Positions 25,407-37,209 of a stretch of DNA of 64,000 bases are shown here, in pieces. Each line of letters starts with the position of its first letter. Position 1 is the first letter of the stretch. A program made the translations under genes and the position numbers. The notes beneath the pieces were generated by a model that saw only the letters and a program-made list of their open reading frames with translations, was not told where the DNA came from and ran no database searches. This DNA comes from Ziziphus jujuba (Eukaryota; Streptophyta; Magnoliopsida; Rosales; Rhamnaceae): positions 25,685,001 to 25,749,000 of the forward strand of contig NC_083384.1 in assembly GCF_031755915.1 (NCBI RefSeq), read 5' to 3'.

Positions 25407-26493
25407 CAATCTACACACATACACCTACACACCCACACACACACACATATATATATATATACAAAATGTATGTACTTACAAACATACATATACATATGTG
25501 TACATAAATATGTATAGATACATATACCATCTAATTCAATTTTTCAATTTTTCACATTTAATATAATAATTTATTTGAAAATGGTAACTTTTCAAATACA
25601 CCACCATAATTTTCAAATAAGGTATGAATGGAAAGCTTAAGAAACGAGGAACATGTTACTAACCTTCATCGGATTCAACTTGATTGGCGGTGACTAGAAA
25701 ATTATGGGAAAAATTCGGCCAAGGTTCAACTCATCATACCTCCCAAACAATAGGGAATTGAGCTGAATGGAGCTCAAAATAAAGCTTAAGAGGTTCGATA
25801 ATGGTGGGAAGGAGGACCAGTTTGGCTGGGAGGTGGTCAGATTGCCGAAAAACCCATTTCGCCATCGTAGGCGATGGAGGCATGATCTGCTTATGTCCGG
25901 TGACAGCTCGCTGTGGTTTTTAGGCTGCCAACTAGACTCCTCATGGGCTCCGCCCTCATCTAGAGTTTGTAATACACAGACAGTCGAGATGGCCACAATT
26001 TGGCCAGGCTAAAAGAGAGAGAGAGAGAGAGAGGGGTGTTTTTCGCCCATTTTGCATGTGAAAGCACAAGAGAGGGGGGGGGGGGGAAGAAAAGAAAAGA
26101 AACAGAAAAATAATAATATAATATTTTATTAAGGATGACACATGGAATTTTCTTGTTATGACATGTGGCATCTTTCTAAATGTGACCTGCGGCACCTTCC
26201 AATTGGTGACACATGGCACAAATTAAAGAATACTTCAAAATTCCTCTACCATGTCAAATCAGTGCTAGAAAAATAGGAACAACTTTATAGACCCATAACT
26301 TTTCAACCATAAGTTGAAATTATGTATGCCGTCAGTTTACAAACTCGTATCGATGAGCACTATCACATAGTATATGAATCAACATCAAAATCTATAAAGA
26401 TAAAAAGTCAGCTGTGGGATCCACTTGTTCAACCTTGATCAACCGCAATCAAAATTTCAAACTTAGGGCATTTTCTCGGGTCGAGGTGTTATA
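24566..26493 (-). mobile_element. LTR copy C of the ~3.8-kb family, second part
   Basis: Resumes after the CACTA insertion with AATCCA-ACAATTTTAATT, matching reversed copy A near 5750. It includes CA/TA tracts (25080-25160, 25260-25400), the GA microsatellite (26011-26034) and ACATGTGGCAT-type sequence. It ends at GAGGTGTTATA, where CA has become TA. The two parts of copy C have flanks TAAAC and AGAAC, only 3 of 5 equal, so the target duplication is unproven. Confidence 0.85.
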
Positions 26494-28096
26494 AGAACAC
26501 GGAGCCTAGTACCCATCACTTATTATTTGTGATACTTTTTCAACTTGCAAGTTTACGAATCAAGTAATAGAATGGTTAGGATGAGAGTATTCAAGTATTG
26601 TATTCAAGAGGATAGAGGACTAGTTCAACTTTATTGTTATGTTGGTTAAATTAGAAAGCATTCAATATTGTTGTAGGTAATTATCAAATCAAATATCAGG
26701 AAAGTAATTATACAACAAGTAACAACTAGAAAATAAGAGTAAGGATGTAATCAAGTAATTATGGACACTAAAACATAGAATCCAAAACTAACTAATCCAA
26801 TCTAATCATTAGCATGCTTATTTTATTAACCTAACATTTATTCAATCTTATTTAATGATCAAATTTATCATTTCTACCTTCTGATTCTTCATTGATTAAC
26901 ACAACCTAATTTCACCTCTTGGTTCCTCATTACCTTTCAATACCTCAAACGAATTCATTTAAGGAAGCATTAATCACACAATAATTATTAAGTTAAAATA
27001 ATAAATTAACAAAATAGTAACTTACTTTTTGCAATTAGGTTTCATCATAGCCCTATCCGGAAGTTTAGCTGATCATGAAAGTCAATTCAACACCTATAAT
27101 TAAATAGAAAGAAAGAGTAGAAGATGGAACCAAGTGGATAAAGTCTCCTTATAGAACTCCTTCTCCAAGGTTGACAGCTTACTCTTCTTTTTCCTCATTA
27201 AATGCTTTCTTTTTCCTTCTTCTTTATTGTAGCTATATATAGGTGTAGAATGTACTGTGTATAGGGTGCAAAATAATGTGCGACTATTAATTTGTAAAGC
27301 CTTTATATAGATAATTGAAGCATTAAATACAAATGAGTCTATTAGGTTTCCAAAACTCAGTCCTATTGGGCAATGAATGTAGAGCCAACTTCTCTAGGTA
27401 ATTAATGATAAATTTTAGGCTTTCAATTATCAAAACTAATGAGAAAAAATAATTTCCATGCACTCATTAAATTGCCACACATACTCATATATTTTGCGAG
27501 TTTATTTGTACAAAATCAATTCTTTTTTTAACAACACCATTAGTCTACCATTGATCCAACTTTTGGACATTCGAATTTGTTTATTTTGCTATAAAGATAT
27601 AATACTTTAATGTAATAGGCTTTTAGTTAAGCAACTCCCATTTTCTAATACTAATGCTTCGTCCTTACAATGTTTTGCCTATATTTGAGGTTGAAATTCC
27701 ACAATTTGAATAGCTTTTATCTTTCTAGCCCTAACTTTTGCAGTTGCCAGTAATATAGTTTCAATTTTTTAAATGTAATCTCTTTTTATTCTAAAGATGA
27801 AGGTCCTTTATAATGAATTTTCTCAACTGTCAAGAAAGATAGGTTTTCCATCGATCAGTTAAGCAAATCTAACTGAAGTAAAGATATTTATCCAAGCAGT
27901 AGCGGAATACCAATACAAAAAAAATCTCCTTTCGACTTCGATGAAGCAAATAGAGAAAATAAGATTGTTCTGGGCAAAAGCTTATTAGCTTATTATGATC
28001 CTTTAGTTTCCTCTTCTTTGATATCTTTGTAGAGGAAAAAGATCAATCTTCTTATCTCCTTGCCTATCTTTGACTGAAGTTGGGCATTTCCTTCTC
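26494..28096. other. Non-coding stretch between LTR copy C and gypsy-2, probably another degraded LTR
   Basis: AT-rich with no coding signal. GCATTAATCACACAATAA (about 26967) resembles GCATTAAACACACAATAA near 942. The general order of motifs resembles 600-1700, so it may be part of an LTR of the same family as 1-2272. This is a visual resemblance only. Its continuation would be 34534-34750 and 35893-36125. Confidence 0.35.
28092..28096. repeat. Target site duplication TTCTC, left side of gypsy-2
   Basis: TTCTC precedes the left LTR. The identical pentamer occurs at 34529-34533 after the right LTR. Confidence 0.9.
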
Positions 28097-29225
28097 TGAT
28101 ACTAACCTAGATCAACTTGCTCCTAAACTCGTATTATATTAGCTCGGATCTTAATTATGTTTAGATTCTAATGGAAACCTTAACCTCTAATCAACTTGTG
28201 ATTAGAAACCTTGGTATATAATGGAGACACCACAATAGGTGATGGATGTCCTATTGATAAGCCAAACTAAAACACTTGATTTTTATTAAGTTTTAAGTGT
28301 TCAAAGAGAATAAATAGAATTCTTTCTCACAAATATTTTTTTATATGAATAATGTACTGAGCTTTTATTGAGAAATCCTTAAATAGGTTTGAAAGACAAA
28401 ATAAAAACCCTAAAACACTAGGTAAAAAGCCGACCATAAAGATTAGGAAACAATCGTGTTGGCCGAATTTCAATCCTTTCCTAATCTAAGTTGGATCAAT
28501 TAATTCCTTTATTTGAAATAGGAATTAATTAATTTTACAATTAAACTAATATAATATCAACTTTCATAAACTAATTTGTTCAGAAAATAAATAAATAAAA
28601 ACCAAAATAAAGACTATTTCCTAAAACAAAAGTCAATGTTCAAATTAGAAAACTAGTTGACTAATTTGTAAAACAAGCTGTCTTTGACCAATTATCAGCT
28701 AGATTAGGCTCCAAATCATCTCCCGTATGCCATGTAGGATGTTAAACAGGATTACCATTGATTTCCATACATTGCTTCTTGATTGGAATAAGTTAAAGTT
28801 GCTTTATCAACAAAAAAAGTCAAAGTCAGCACCAAAATGAGCATTTTCCGTGAAAAAAAAGAGTTATGCACGTAAGTGGAATTTAAATGCTTTTGCTTCT
28901 ACCTTGATATGATTCCATGGCCTCTTAATGATATCAATTGAGTTCATAAATTGTTGAATCCATTCCTTGCTGGCCGGAGTTCGTAGATGCACCAAAACAT
29001 TTAGCCAGGTCCATCTCAGCCTTCACCACTTGGATGCAGTAGATATGCTTTGGGTCTTAAGGTGTTGTCTTGTCTTTTTGAGATTGAATTACTCCTTGGA
29101 TGAAGCTACCCATATTTTCCTTGAACCTCCTAGCTTGTGGCCTAGTGACTGGACCTGTCTTCAATTTTATAGGATCAGCATCTCAGCAAATAATTGATTG
29201 TATGGGTATAGGCGGATTCTCATCA
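28097..29225 (-). mobile_element. gypsy-2 3' LTR (left LTR in plus coordinates)
   Basis: 1129 bp, plus-strand ends TGATACTAACC and GATTCTCATCA. It is directly repeated at 33421-34528. In the first roughly 290 aligned bases I count about one difference in ten, which suggests an old insertion. On the minus strand its first ~160 bases continue the pol frame (see findings). Confidence 0.92.
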
Positions 29226-29470
29226 TTCCCCTTCTCTTGAAAAAGATTTATCCTCAAATAAAAATCATCACCTTCAGAAAATGGAGATAAGTCAGCAACA
29301 TTAAATATAGCACTCACATTATACTCACTTGGTAGGTCAAGTTTGTAAGCATTTTTATTGATGCGCTCCAAGACTTGAAAAGGTTCATCCCCTCGAAGCA
29401 TAAGCTTTGACTTCCATTACTCAGGAAACCTATTCTTTCTTAGGTGCAACTAAACCCAATCTCCTAGGTC
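29183..29470 (-). pseudogene. gypsy-2 integrase C-terminus, running into the LTR
   Basis: Minus-strand reading gives VFDLGDWV, RKNRFPE, a stop, then RGDEPFQVLERINKNAYKLD, LPSEYNVSAIFNVADLSPF and FQEKGNDE. This is the conserved end of plant gypsy polyproteins ('GDxVxLHLRKERFP...GPFxVLxRINDNAYKLDLP...FNVADLSPF'), involved in DNA or chromatin contact. The frame crosses the polypurine tract and enters the 3' LTR at 29225, ending at an in-frame stop after QSIIC. There is no catalytic domain upstream: it is joined by deletion almost directly to RT. Confidence 0.9.
29226..29238 (-). other. gypsy-2 polypurine tract
   Basis: On the minus strand AAGAGAAGGGGAA lies directly before the 3' LTR start TGATGAGAATCC. 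This is the expected primer site for plus-strand synthesis. It also codes for part of FQEKGNDE. Confidence 0.9.
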
Positions 29471-29504
29471 AAACACTATCACCATAAATCTTATAAATAC
29501 AAGC

Positions 29505-29998
29505 TCATTTCGACAAAATTACACTTTTAATGTTAGCAATTAACCATTCATTCCTAAGTACTTCTAAAACTAACCTATGATGTCCTACATGATCATCCAA
29601 GTTTCTACTATGTACAAGAATATCATCAAAGTAAACAATCATAAATTTTCCAATGAATGGATGCATGGCATGATTCATTAACGTCATAAAAGTGTTAGGT
29701 GCATTAGTTAAACCAAAAGGCATGACTAACCATTCATACAATCCATATTTAGTTTTAAATGAGGTTTTCCATTCATCACCCTCTTCCATCTTAACATTCA
29801 TGCACCATGTAATTCATCAAGCATATCATCTAACCTAGGAATTGAACACCTATGTTTAATAGTTATATTATTAATAGACCTACAATCAACACACATGCAC
29901 CATGAACCATCTTTCTTAGGTACTAATAAAACAGGAACAACACATGGACTTATGCTTTCACGAATATAACCTTTGTCAAGCAACTCACTTACCTTCAT
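29505..29998 (-). pseudogene. gypsy-2 reverse transcriptase remnant lacking its first catalytic block
   Basis: Two adjoining minus-strand frames. The first (29998-29798) gives [26 protein letters not shown], then [13 protein letters not shown]. The second (29801-29505) gives EEGDEWKTSFKTKYGLYEWL, MPFGLTNAPNTFM and VYFDDILVHS, which holds the catalytic YFDD pair. Between them the normal 'CxFSKIDLKSGYHQIR' segment, which carries the first catalytic Asp, is absent and replaced by a stop and frame change. The loss looks like a deletion of roughly 45-50 bp. The palm is therefore incomplete and the protein would be inactive even if translated. Confidence 0.93.
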
Positions 29999-30229
29999 TT
30001 GTAGCTCTTTTGTCTCCTCGGGATTACTCCTGCATGAGGTCTATTAGGAATTGCAGCCCTTGGAACAAAATTAATTTAATGTTCAATCCCTTGAATAGGT
30101 GGTAAACCATTAGGAATTTCCTCTGGAAAGACATCATTAAATTCCTACAAGGAGAAGAAATAGAACTTGGTGATTCAAGCTCTTCAAGGTTAGCTTGATT
30201 ATTTAGATAAACATCTTTATAAATCATGA

Positions 30230-30749
30230 CCAGCAATGGTTTATTATTCATAAATGCCTTTTTAATCTCACTCAAGCTAAGATAAAATTCCTCCTTTTCT
30301 TTTCTTTTCTCTCTTTTTCTCTATGACTCATGGCCATCTCACTCTATCTCATGCTCTTTGTTTTTCCAGTCTTTTCCAACCTTTCAGCTTTTTCATTTTG
30401 TTTCCACTTAATTTCAGTTTTAAAAGGCTTACCTTGGATGTTAAGCTCAGTCTTTCCTTCATGCACACTTGTTGAAGTTGTGGGTGCCATAATAGCTTTC
30501 TCCTTGAACCGCTTGGCCTCCTTCCAGTGTTGCATTTGTAATTGGTCTCTAAATATCTCTTTTGGAGTTAATGGTTCAAGCTTAATCTTCTTTCCTTTAA
30601 ACTTAAAAACAATAGCATTTTCTCAACCATAATATATAGTATCTTTATCAAATTTCCATGGCGTTCCCAATAATATATGGCCAGCATGCATGGGAATAAC
30701 ATCACATATTCATCAATGCTGAATTTTACCTTGACTTATTTGTTCACTT
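30230..30749 (-). pseudogene. gypsy-2 protease-RT linker region
   Basis: Minus-strand reading gives MHAGHILLGTPWKFDKDTIY followed by AIVFKFKGKKIKLEPLTPK and QMQHWKEAKRFKEKA. This is the usual stretch after the protease in this group ('MxAxHLLLGRPWQFDR...LxPLxPxEVxEDQ'), ending in a lysine-rich linker. Stops are present near 30620 and 30345. Confidence 0.75.
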
Positions 30750-30977
30750 TTATCTCACCATATCATTAAGCCATTGCAATCTATATGGTTTGGGATGCTT
30801 AATGGTTGTTAACCCTAATTTCTCAACTATCACATTATTAATTGCATTAGCATAACTTCCACTATCAATTATCATACTACAAATTTTACCTTGGATTTCA
30901 CATCGGGTATGGAAGATATTCTTTCTTTGGACCTCATCTTCATCTTTATACACTGTAAGAACCCTCCTTGCTACCAA
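30750..30977 (-). pseudogene. gypsy-2 aspartic protease remnant
   Basis: Open for 75 residues: VARRVLTVYKDEDE, QRKNIFHTRCEIQGKICSMI, then IDSGSYANAIN and EKLGLTTIKHPKPYRLQWL. The IDSGS core corresponds to the catalytic D-[ST]-G of retropepsins. The flanking blocks match plant gypsy proteases ('NIFHTRC.V.GKVCSLIIDGGSC.NVAS'). It would process the Gag-Pol polyprotein. The frame stops shortly after QWLNDMVR. Confidence 0.9.
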
Positions 30978-31124
30978 TGTTAATCTGTATTTTGAGGCTT
31001 TAAGTGTCTCGGCTTCTTCTTGGTTTTCATCTTCAATTTCTTTATCAACAAATTATGCCTCTCCCTCGAATTCTTCACTTTCGGACTCCAACTCTACATT
31101 ACCCTTCAGTACCATTATTCTTCG

Positions 31125-32284
31125 ATTCGAACATTGATTGGTAACATGTCCTTGACTTAAAAAGCAATAATGTCACAAGTTCTAGAAGGTTTAGGATCAT
31201 ATTTACCTTCAAAATTTGTTGCTTGTGCAAGTTTGGCCTTAATCTCCCTCTTTGGCCGATTGGTACTCTCATCCCCTTACTTCATTTTTGTCCTTGCTTC
31301 ATAGGTGGGATTTCTTCTCCAAACACTTGAATTAGTCCTCTTGCTGTTAGAAACACCTCCAAACTGTAAGCTCGTACCCCTCCTCTGAATTGGTTTTCAA
31401 TCTTGATGGCCATATGAAGCATCTCCTTAAATTCTACATGTTGTTTTAACTCCACTTGGTTGGCTATCTCAGGATTCAAATCACCCAAAAACCTTGCCAT
31501 GGTTGCCTTATGGTTCTCATTCATACTTAACCTCATCATGAGCATCTCCATCTCTTTATAGTAATCCTCCATGGTCCTATTTTCTTGTGTCAGTGATTGA
31601 AGCTTTTGATGTAGCAACCTATGGTAATGACTTGGTACAAATCTCTTTCTCATGGCTCCTTTTTATTTGTCACCAAGTAGTAATAGGTTTATCTCCAACT
31701 CTTCTTCAGGTACTTTACTCATTAATCCACCATTAGAGTGCATAATGTCCAAATTCCAAAGCAGCCAATTTAACCTTCTTAGCCTCCGAGTAGTTGTGAC
31801 AATCAAATATAATCTTCATTCGCTCCTCCCACTCTAAGTAAGTCTCCGGATCACTATTTCCCATGAATGGTGGTATGTTGACCTTAATGTTTCCAAGGTC
31901 ATCATCTTCTTCTTTAGCTTGTCTCCCATGGGTTGGCCTTTCTTGGAGTGCAAAAATATCATCAATTTCCTCTTCAAGATTATCTCCAAAATTTCTATCC
32001 CCGAATTCTTATCTAGGTCGTCCACGTCCTCCTCGGCCTCGACCTCGGACTCCATGTACATCAAACCTTGGATTTGGCCCACCTTGAGAATTTTCAACTC
32101 TATCCAATCTTTAATCTAGGTGATCTAAGTGAGTATTCATCCTTTGGAGTTATTCCTAGACCGCAACCATGTCAGTATGTTCACCTCCAATTCCCATTAC
32201 TCAAGAATTACCCTTGAACCCTACGAATTCCTCTTCATTAATTCTAAATGAACCATCTCCTCTTCTCATTCTTGAATCTGTCAT
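31125..32284 (-). pseudogene. gypsy-2 Gag remnant
   Basis: It starts with ATG at 32284 (MTDSRMRRGDG), then in broken frames an RGRGRGGRGR patch and GNIKVNIPPFMGNSDPETYL. Next come WEERMKIIFDCHNYSEAKKV and KLAALEFGHYA, typical of plant gypsy Gag. The open frame 31653-31282 gives RKRFVPSHYHRLLHQKLQSL, ENRTMEDYYKEMEMLMMRLS and ATMARFLGDLNPEIANQVEL, matching the retrotransposon gag domain. A zinc-knuckle-like segment (HYC...QGHVTNQC) follows near 31130-31175, with its first Cys codon read as TGA. Multiple stops and frameshifts make it non-functional. Gag would form the particle and bind element RNA. Confidence 0.9.
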
Positions 32285-33404
32285 GTTAGTATAAATAACA
32301 CAAAAATTATCACCAAATCACTCCCTCACATGTTTCACTCAAACAAGGTATCGACACTCATTTTTGCACACTAGTTTTGGCTTTTAACCCTTTTTTAAGC
32401 TCATATTCTCTTGCCTTTTCCATTCAAAGAATTATCTTAAAGTTCTAATTAAAATACACTCAAAACAGCAACTAGATCACAAGTATGCATTAATTAAAAT
32501 TATCAACAAAATAGCAACTAAAACAAACAAATACCGAGTGAATTGACAAAAGCCTGGTCTCGACCTAGCTAACCAAAAATAAGGCAAATCAACAAGTAAT
32601 CTTTGAAATTAATAAGGAGCAGACCAGAATATTAAGAAATCAAAAATTCAAGGATAAAATTTAGGAAAAAGGTTCAAACAACGAACAAGAACAATTTTGA
32701 ACAAAATAAGGAAAAGTTGTTTGTTGTAGTTCCCGTAATTGTAAGTTTTTGTTACAAATTCTTTACCAGTTTTGATCCAAACAATTTTAGTAATCAAATT
32801 TAAAATTTCTAGCAGCCAATATTGAACGAAACAGCAGCAACTCCAATAATTCACAAGCAAACAATATTCAAACCTTTCAAACTTCACAACCGGCCTTTTG
32901 TGCAGTAAAATTTTTTTTTTATTCTGCTTTTCTTCTTTTCTTTCTTTTAATTACTCAAAGAATATAAACACAACTCCAGTAGGTAAATCAACACCAAATA
33001 TTTCAATCTCAACACCAATAATTACACCAAACCCAAGACCAACTTTTAACAAAAACAAATTGCAAAAATTTGTAGATTTTATGCAATATGTTCTCAAACT
33101 CCCTTTTTTTTTTAAATATATGAATGCAAATAATTAAGATTAAAACAGAAAATAAAAATAAAAAATTAACCAAATTACTAAGAACTAATATGCAAAACAA
33201 CCATCAAACTAGAAAGCAAAAATTTGACTAAACAAAGAAACAAATTCGGCTATGTAGAAGAATTCTTTTTCTGTTTTTTTTTTTTTTTTTTTTTGGTAAT
33301 GCAGAACATGTGGAAGATAGAAGCAACCTTAACCTAATGCTAATATCACAGAATGACACAAAACAAAATAAAATAAATAAGATAGATTAAACCTGAACAA
33401 AATT
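32285..33404 (-). other. gypsy-2 5' untranslated leader
   Basis: About 1.1 kb between the primer site and the Gag ATG with no coding signal. Rich in A/T and with poly-T/poly-A runs (for example 33272-33294). Small frames at 32648-33200 are not protein-like. Confidence 0.7.
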
Positions 33405-33418
33405 TGGCTCTAATACCA
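33405..33418 (-). other. gypsy-2 primer binding site, initiator tRNA-Met type
   Basis: On the minus strand TGGTATTAGAGCCA follows the 5' LTR after two bases. It differs by one base from TGGTATCAGAGCCA, the complement of the plant initiator tRNA-Met 3' end. Confidence 0.92.
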
Positions 33419-33420
33419 AA

Positions 33421-34528
33421 TGATACGAACCTAGATCGACTTGCTCCTAAACCCGTATTATATTAGCTTGGATCTTATTTATACTCAGATTCTAATGGAA
33501 ACCTTAACCCGTAATCAACTTGTGATTAAAAACCTTGGTATATAATGAAGACGCCATAATAGTTGATAGATGTCCTGTTGATAAGTCAAACTAATACACT
33601 TGATTTCTATTAAGTGTTTTAGGTGTTCAAAAGGAACAAAGAGAATTCTTTCTCACAAATATTTTTCTTTATGAATAATGTACTGAATTTTTATTGAGAA
33701 AATAATCCTTAAATAGGTTTGAAAGGAAAAATAAAAACCCTAAAAGACTAGGTTAAAACCGGCCATAAAGCCGAAGTTCAATCATTTCCTAATCTAAGTT
33801 GGATTAATTAATTCCTTTATTTGAAATAGGAATTAATTAATTTTAAAATTAAATTAATAAAACATCAACTTTTGTAAACTAATTTTTCCAGCAAATAAAT
33901 AAATAAAAACCAAAATAAGGACTATTTCCTAAAACAAAAGTTAAATGTTCAAATTAGGAAACTAGTTGACTAGTTTGTCAAACAAGCTGTCTTTGACCAA
34001 AAGAATATTAGGCTTCAAATCAGCTCCCATATGCCATTTAGATGCCAAATAGGATTAATATTGATTCCCAGACATTGCCCCTGGATTGGAATAAGTCAAA
34101 CTTGCTTGATCAACAAAAGAAGTCAAAGTCAGCACCAAAATGAGCATTTTCGACGAAAAAGAAGAGTTATGCGCACAAGTGGAATTTAAATGCTTTTGCT
34201 TCTACCTTGACATGATTCCATGGCCTCTTAATGATATCAATTGAGTTCATAAAGTGCTGAATCCATTCTTTGTTGCCCGGAGTCTGCAGATGCACCAAAA
34301 TAGCTGCTTGGGTCCATCTCAGCCTTCACCACTTGGATGTATAAGATAGGCTTCGGATCTTTAGGTATTGTCATGCCCTTTTGAGATTGAATCACTCCTT
34401 GGATGAAGGTAATCAGATTGTCCTTGAATTTCCTAGCTTGTGCCCTAGTGATTGGCCCCGTCTTCAATTTTACAGGATCAACACCCCAACAAGTAGTCGG
34501 TTGTACGAGTATAGGCAGATTCTCGTCA
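33421..34528 (-). mobile_element. gypsy-2 5' LTR (right LTR in plus coordinates)
   Basis: 1108 bp, plus-strand ends TGATACGAACC and GATTCTCGTCA. Minus-strand positions 34467-34237 are open and include TGPITRAQARKFKDNL and FIQGVIQSQK, a pol C-terminal motif carried in the LTR. Flanked on the right by TTCTC (34529-34533). Confidence 0.92.
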
Positions 34529-34533
34529 TTCTC

Positions 34534-34750
34534 TTTTTTTCATCGTTGATGCTCACTAGCCAATTAAGATAAAATATTTTATATGAATAGGAGTCAATGT
34601 TCAAGGCTGAAAATAATTCAAGCATTCAAGGTAGGATGGAATGAACCAATCTTAGTCAACAAGCTCCCAACGATCTAATGGAATGATAAATTGTTAGTTT
34701 GGTAAGCTGGCATAGAATAATCAAACCTTGTAAAGAACTTGAATGACACT
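34534..34750. other. Short non-coding spacer between gypsy-2 and the inverted solo LTR
   Basis: No recognisable feature. Probably the older sequence into which both inserted. Confidence 0.5.
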
Positions 34751-35887
34751 TGATGCGAATCCGCCCGAACCCGTACAACCGACAACCCGCTGGGGTGCCG
34801 ATCTATTACAGATGAAGGTGAGACCAATCACTAGAGTCCTAGCCAAGAAGTTCAAGTAGAATCTTGCTGTCTTTATATAAGGAATAAGTCATATTCAAGA
34901 AGGGTTGGCCATATCTAAAGAACCAAGGCCTGTTTTACTCATACAAGCAATATAAGCCAAAACGGGCCCGGGTGACGGTTTTGGTACATTTTTGGAGTCC
35001 GGGAAGCATGAAATGGTTCCAATGCTTTATGGGTTCAATACATATGCCTAAGAGGTCATGGAATCAAGTTAAAAAAAGCCTCAAATGCAATCAAAAAGGG
35101 CTTGTACGGACAGCATCAACAATTTGGCCGAATTTGCTGTATTGCTTGCAGGCTTTACTGTATTTTACTGTATTAGCCTTTTCTTATTTTTCCAAGCATG
35201 GGCAACGTGTGGGACTTCATATTCAGCTTATTTGGCATCCTAAAAAGCATTTAAAAGCTGATTTGAAGCTCAAAGAGGTCAAAGATTGATCAAAGTCAAC
35301 TTGATTAAAAGGCTAGCATTTTTAGTTTCCTAATTTGTTTTTACTTTTTGTTTTAGGAAACTACCATTACTTTTTGGTTTTTATTTATTTATTTTCTGAA
35401 AAAATAACTTTAGGAAGATTTTTATTTTATTCTTTCCATTGTAAATTAATTAATTCCTAATTTAATATAAAGGAATTAATTAATCAAACTTAGATTAGGA
35501 AAGGAAGTATAGTTTCGGCCAACTAGGTTTCTTTATGTGTGGTGGCCGGTTTTCTTTATGTTCTAGGGTTTTATTTCATGGCTTTGTAGCCTATTTAAAG
35601 GCTTATTTTTCAATAACAAAACAACTCTGATTTGATTGAGAAAATACTTGTGAGATTAATTATCTCTTTGTTCATTGAGAACACCTAAAACACCATTAGA
35701 GATTTGGTTGTTTTAGCTTGACTTATCAATAGGTTTTCTATCTCCTATTGTGGCGTCTACATTATACCAAGGTTTCTAACCATAGGTTGGTTAGGGGTTG
35801 AGGTCCATTCCATTAGACCTTGAACTTAATTAAGATCCAGGCTAATATAATATGGGTTTAGGAGCAGGTCGTCCTAGGTTCGTATAA
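34751..35887 (+). mobile_element. Solo LTR of the gypsy-2 family, inverted
   Basis: Starts TGATGCGAATCCGCCCGAAC and ends CCTAGGTTCGTATAA, the reverse complement of the gypsy-2 LTR ends, with the terminal CA decayed to AA. Flanks are ACACT (34746-34750) and AGACT (35888-35892), 4 of 5 equal, so an aged target duplication is plausible. 1137 bp. Near its start it still reads PITRVLAKKFK, the pol tail. The frame at 34972-35289 inside it has no recognisable motif. Confidence 0.88.
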
Positions 35888-35892
35888 AGACT

Positions 35893-36125
35893 CTTCTTTA
35901 TTCCACTATTAGATTCTAAACTATAGAGGAACTACTTCCTGGAGTGAAATATGGTATTGCTCTATATGATTAATCTGCTTCTTCTATTTTGGGATATGGT
36001 ACATACCAGGTATTTACATATCATATATTATATACATGTTTTTTTTATCTTAATGATTAGCCTCCTAGAAAAGATTTTCCACCTTTCTCTACTTGGAAAG
36101 CCAATAGGCATGTATCGATGATGGT
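35893..36125. other. Short non-coding spacer
   Basis: 233 bp between the inverted solo LTR and LTR copy D, no motif recognised. No primer site or polypurine tract is visible next to copy D. Confidence 0.5.
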
Positions 36126-37209
36126 TGTCAGGACCCATTTAGGATCACTTACCGGAATCCTAGATAAACCCTGATCCTAGAAAAAACCATACCAGTCCGT
36201 CCCACAAAAAATTTGGCAACATCTCCCCTAAGGGTTGAACATGCCCAAAAAATTCCCTACACATAAACACACTCCTAAATAACATCACCTTATTCGTCCA
36301 ACCTTACTACAAGAGATTCCACAAATTTGCAAAACTTCTATAACAATAGCATAAGGATATAGATGCGAAGAATAATTTAATAAAACATAAACACCATTAT
36401 ATTACGAACATACCAAAGGCATAAATGTAAATAAAATGGTGATCAAACAACAATAATAATAGTAGTAGTACAATTTGCCCGAGAGCTACTACTCTTGTCC
36501 AAACGCTATCACACTTGACTGAATGCCATTATACTTGCTCTAAGGCTACTGTATAATAATAATAATAATAACAACAATTGTAGTAATAATATATGATATT
36601 AACAATAAAAATAATCATACTAAATAATAAAAATAAATATGATAACAATTTACAATAATGATAGCAACAATAATAATAAGAATAATGACAAATAATAATG
36701 TTAATAATAATAATAAATAAATAATATTAATAATAAAAATATTAATAACAATAATAATAACCACAATAATCAATAATAACATCTACGATAATAATTAACA
36801 ACAATATCAATGATAAAAAGTAATAACAATAAAAATAGTAACAATAATAACAATAATAACAATAACGATATTAATAACAATAATAATGATAAACAGTAAT
36901 AATAATTAAAAATAATAAGAGTATGTCATTAATGACAAATAATAATAATCCCATAACAATTAATAATTTTAATATTAATAATAGTAATAACAAATAAGGG
37001 TAATAATAGAAAATTATAATCATGAATAGATAAGATAAAATAAAATAAAGTAAAATAAAATTTTAAAATTTATAAATATATTGCAAAATATGCATACTCT
37101 TAGCAAAAGTACGTATGATACCATATGACATACTAATACGCGATTCCATGATATTAGCTGTCATAAGTGCACTACTACCAATACGGTCTGGGATGGTTGC
37201 CTATAATTA

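Larger units (their letters stand above)
28097..34528 (-). mobile_element. gypsy-2: deleted Ty3/gypsy retrotransposon, 6.43 kb, complete ends
   Basis: Two LTRs of 1129 and 1108 bp, a perfect 5-bp target duplication (TTCTC), an initiator-tRNA-Met primer site next to the 5' LTR and a polypurine tract next to the 3' LTR define it fully. The minus strand holds remains of Gag, protease, RT and the integrase C-terminus in that order. RNase H and most of integrase are missing between about 29505 and 29430, and RT lacks its first catalytic block. It therefore cannot move by itself. Two solo LTRs of the family lie at 34751-35887 and 56227-57258. Confidence 0.93.

Noticed and set aside
25178..25507. 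109-residue Tyr/Ile-rich reading frame
   Set aside because: Produced by TA and CA microsatellites inside LTR copy C. Frames at 37509-38627 and 51721-52003 have the same cause.
34972..35289. 105-residue reading frame in the inverted solo LTR
   Set aside because: It lies in the body of an LTR and is not open in the homologous LTRs. No motif.
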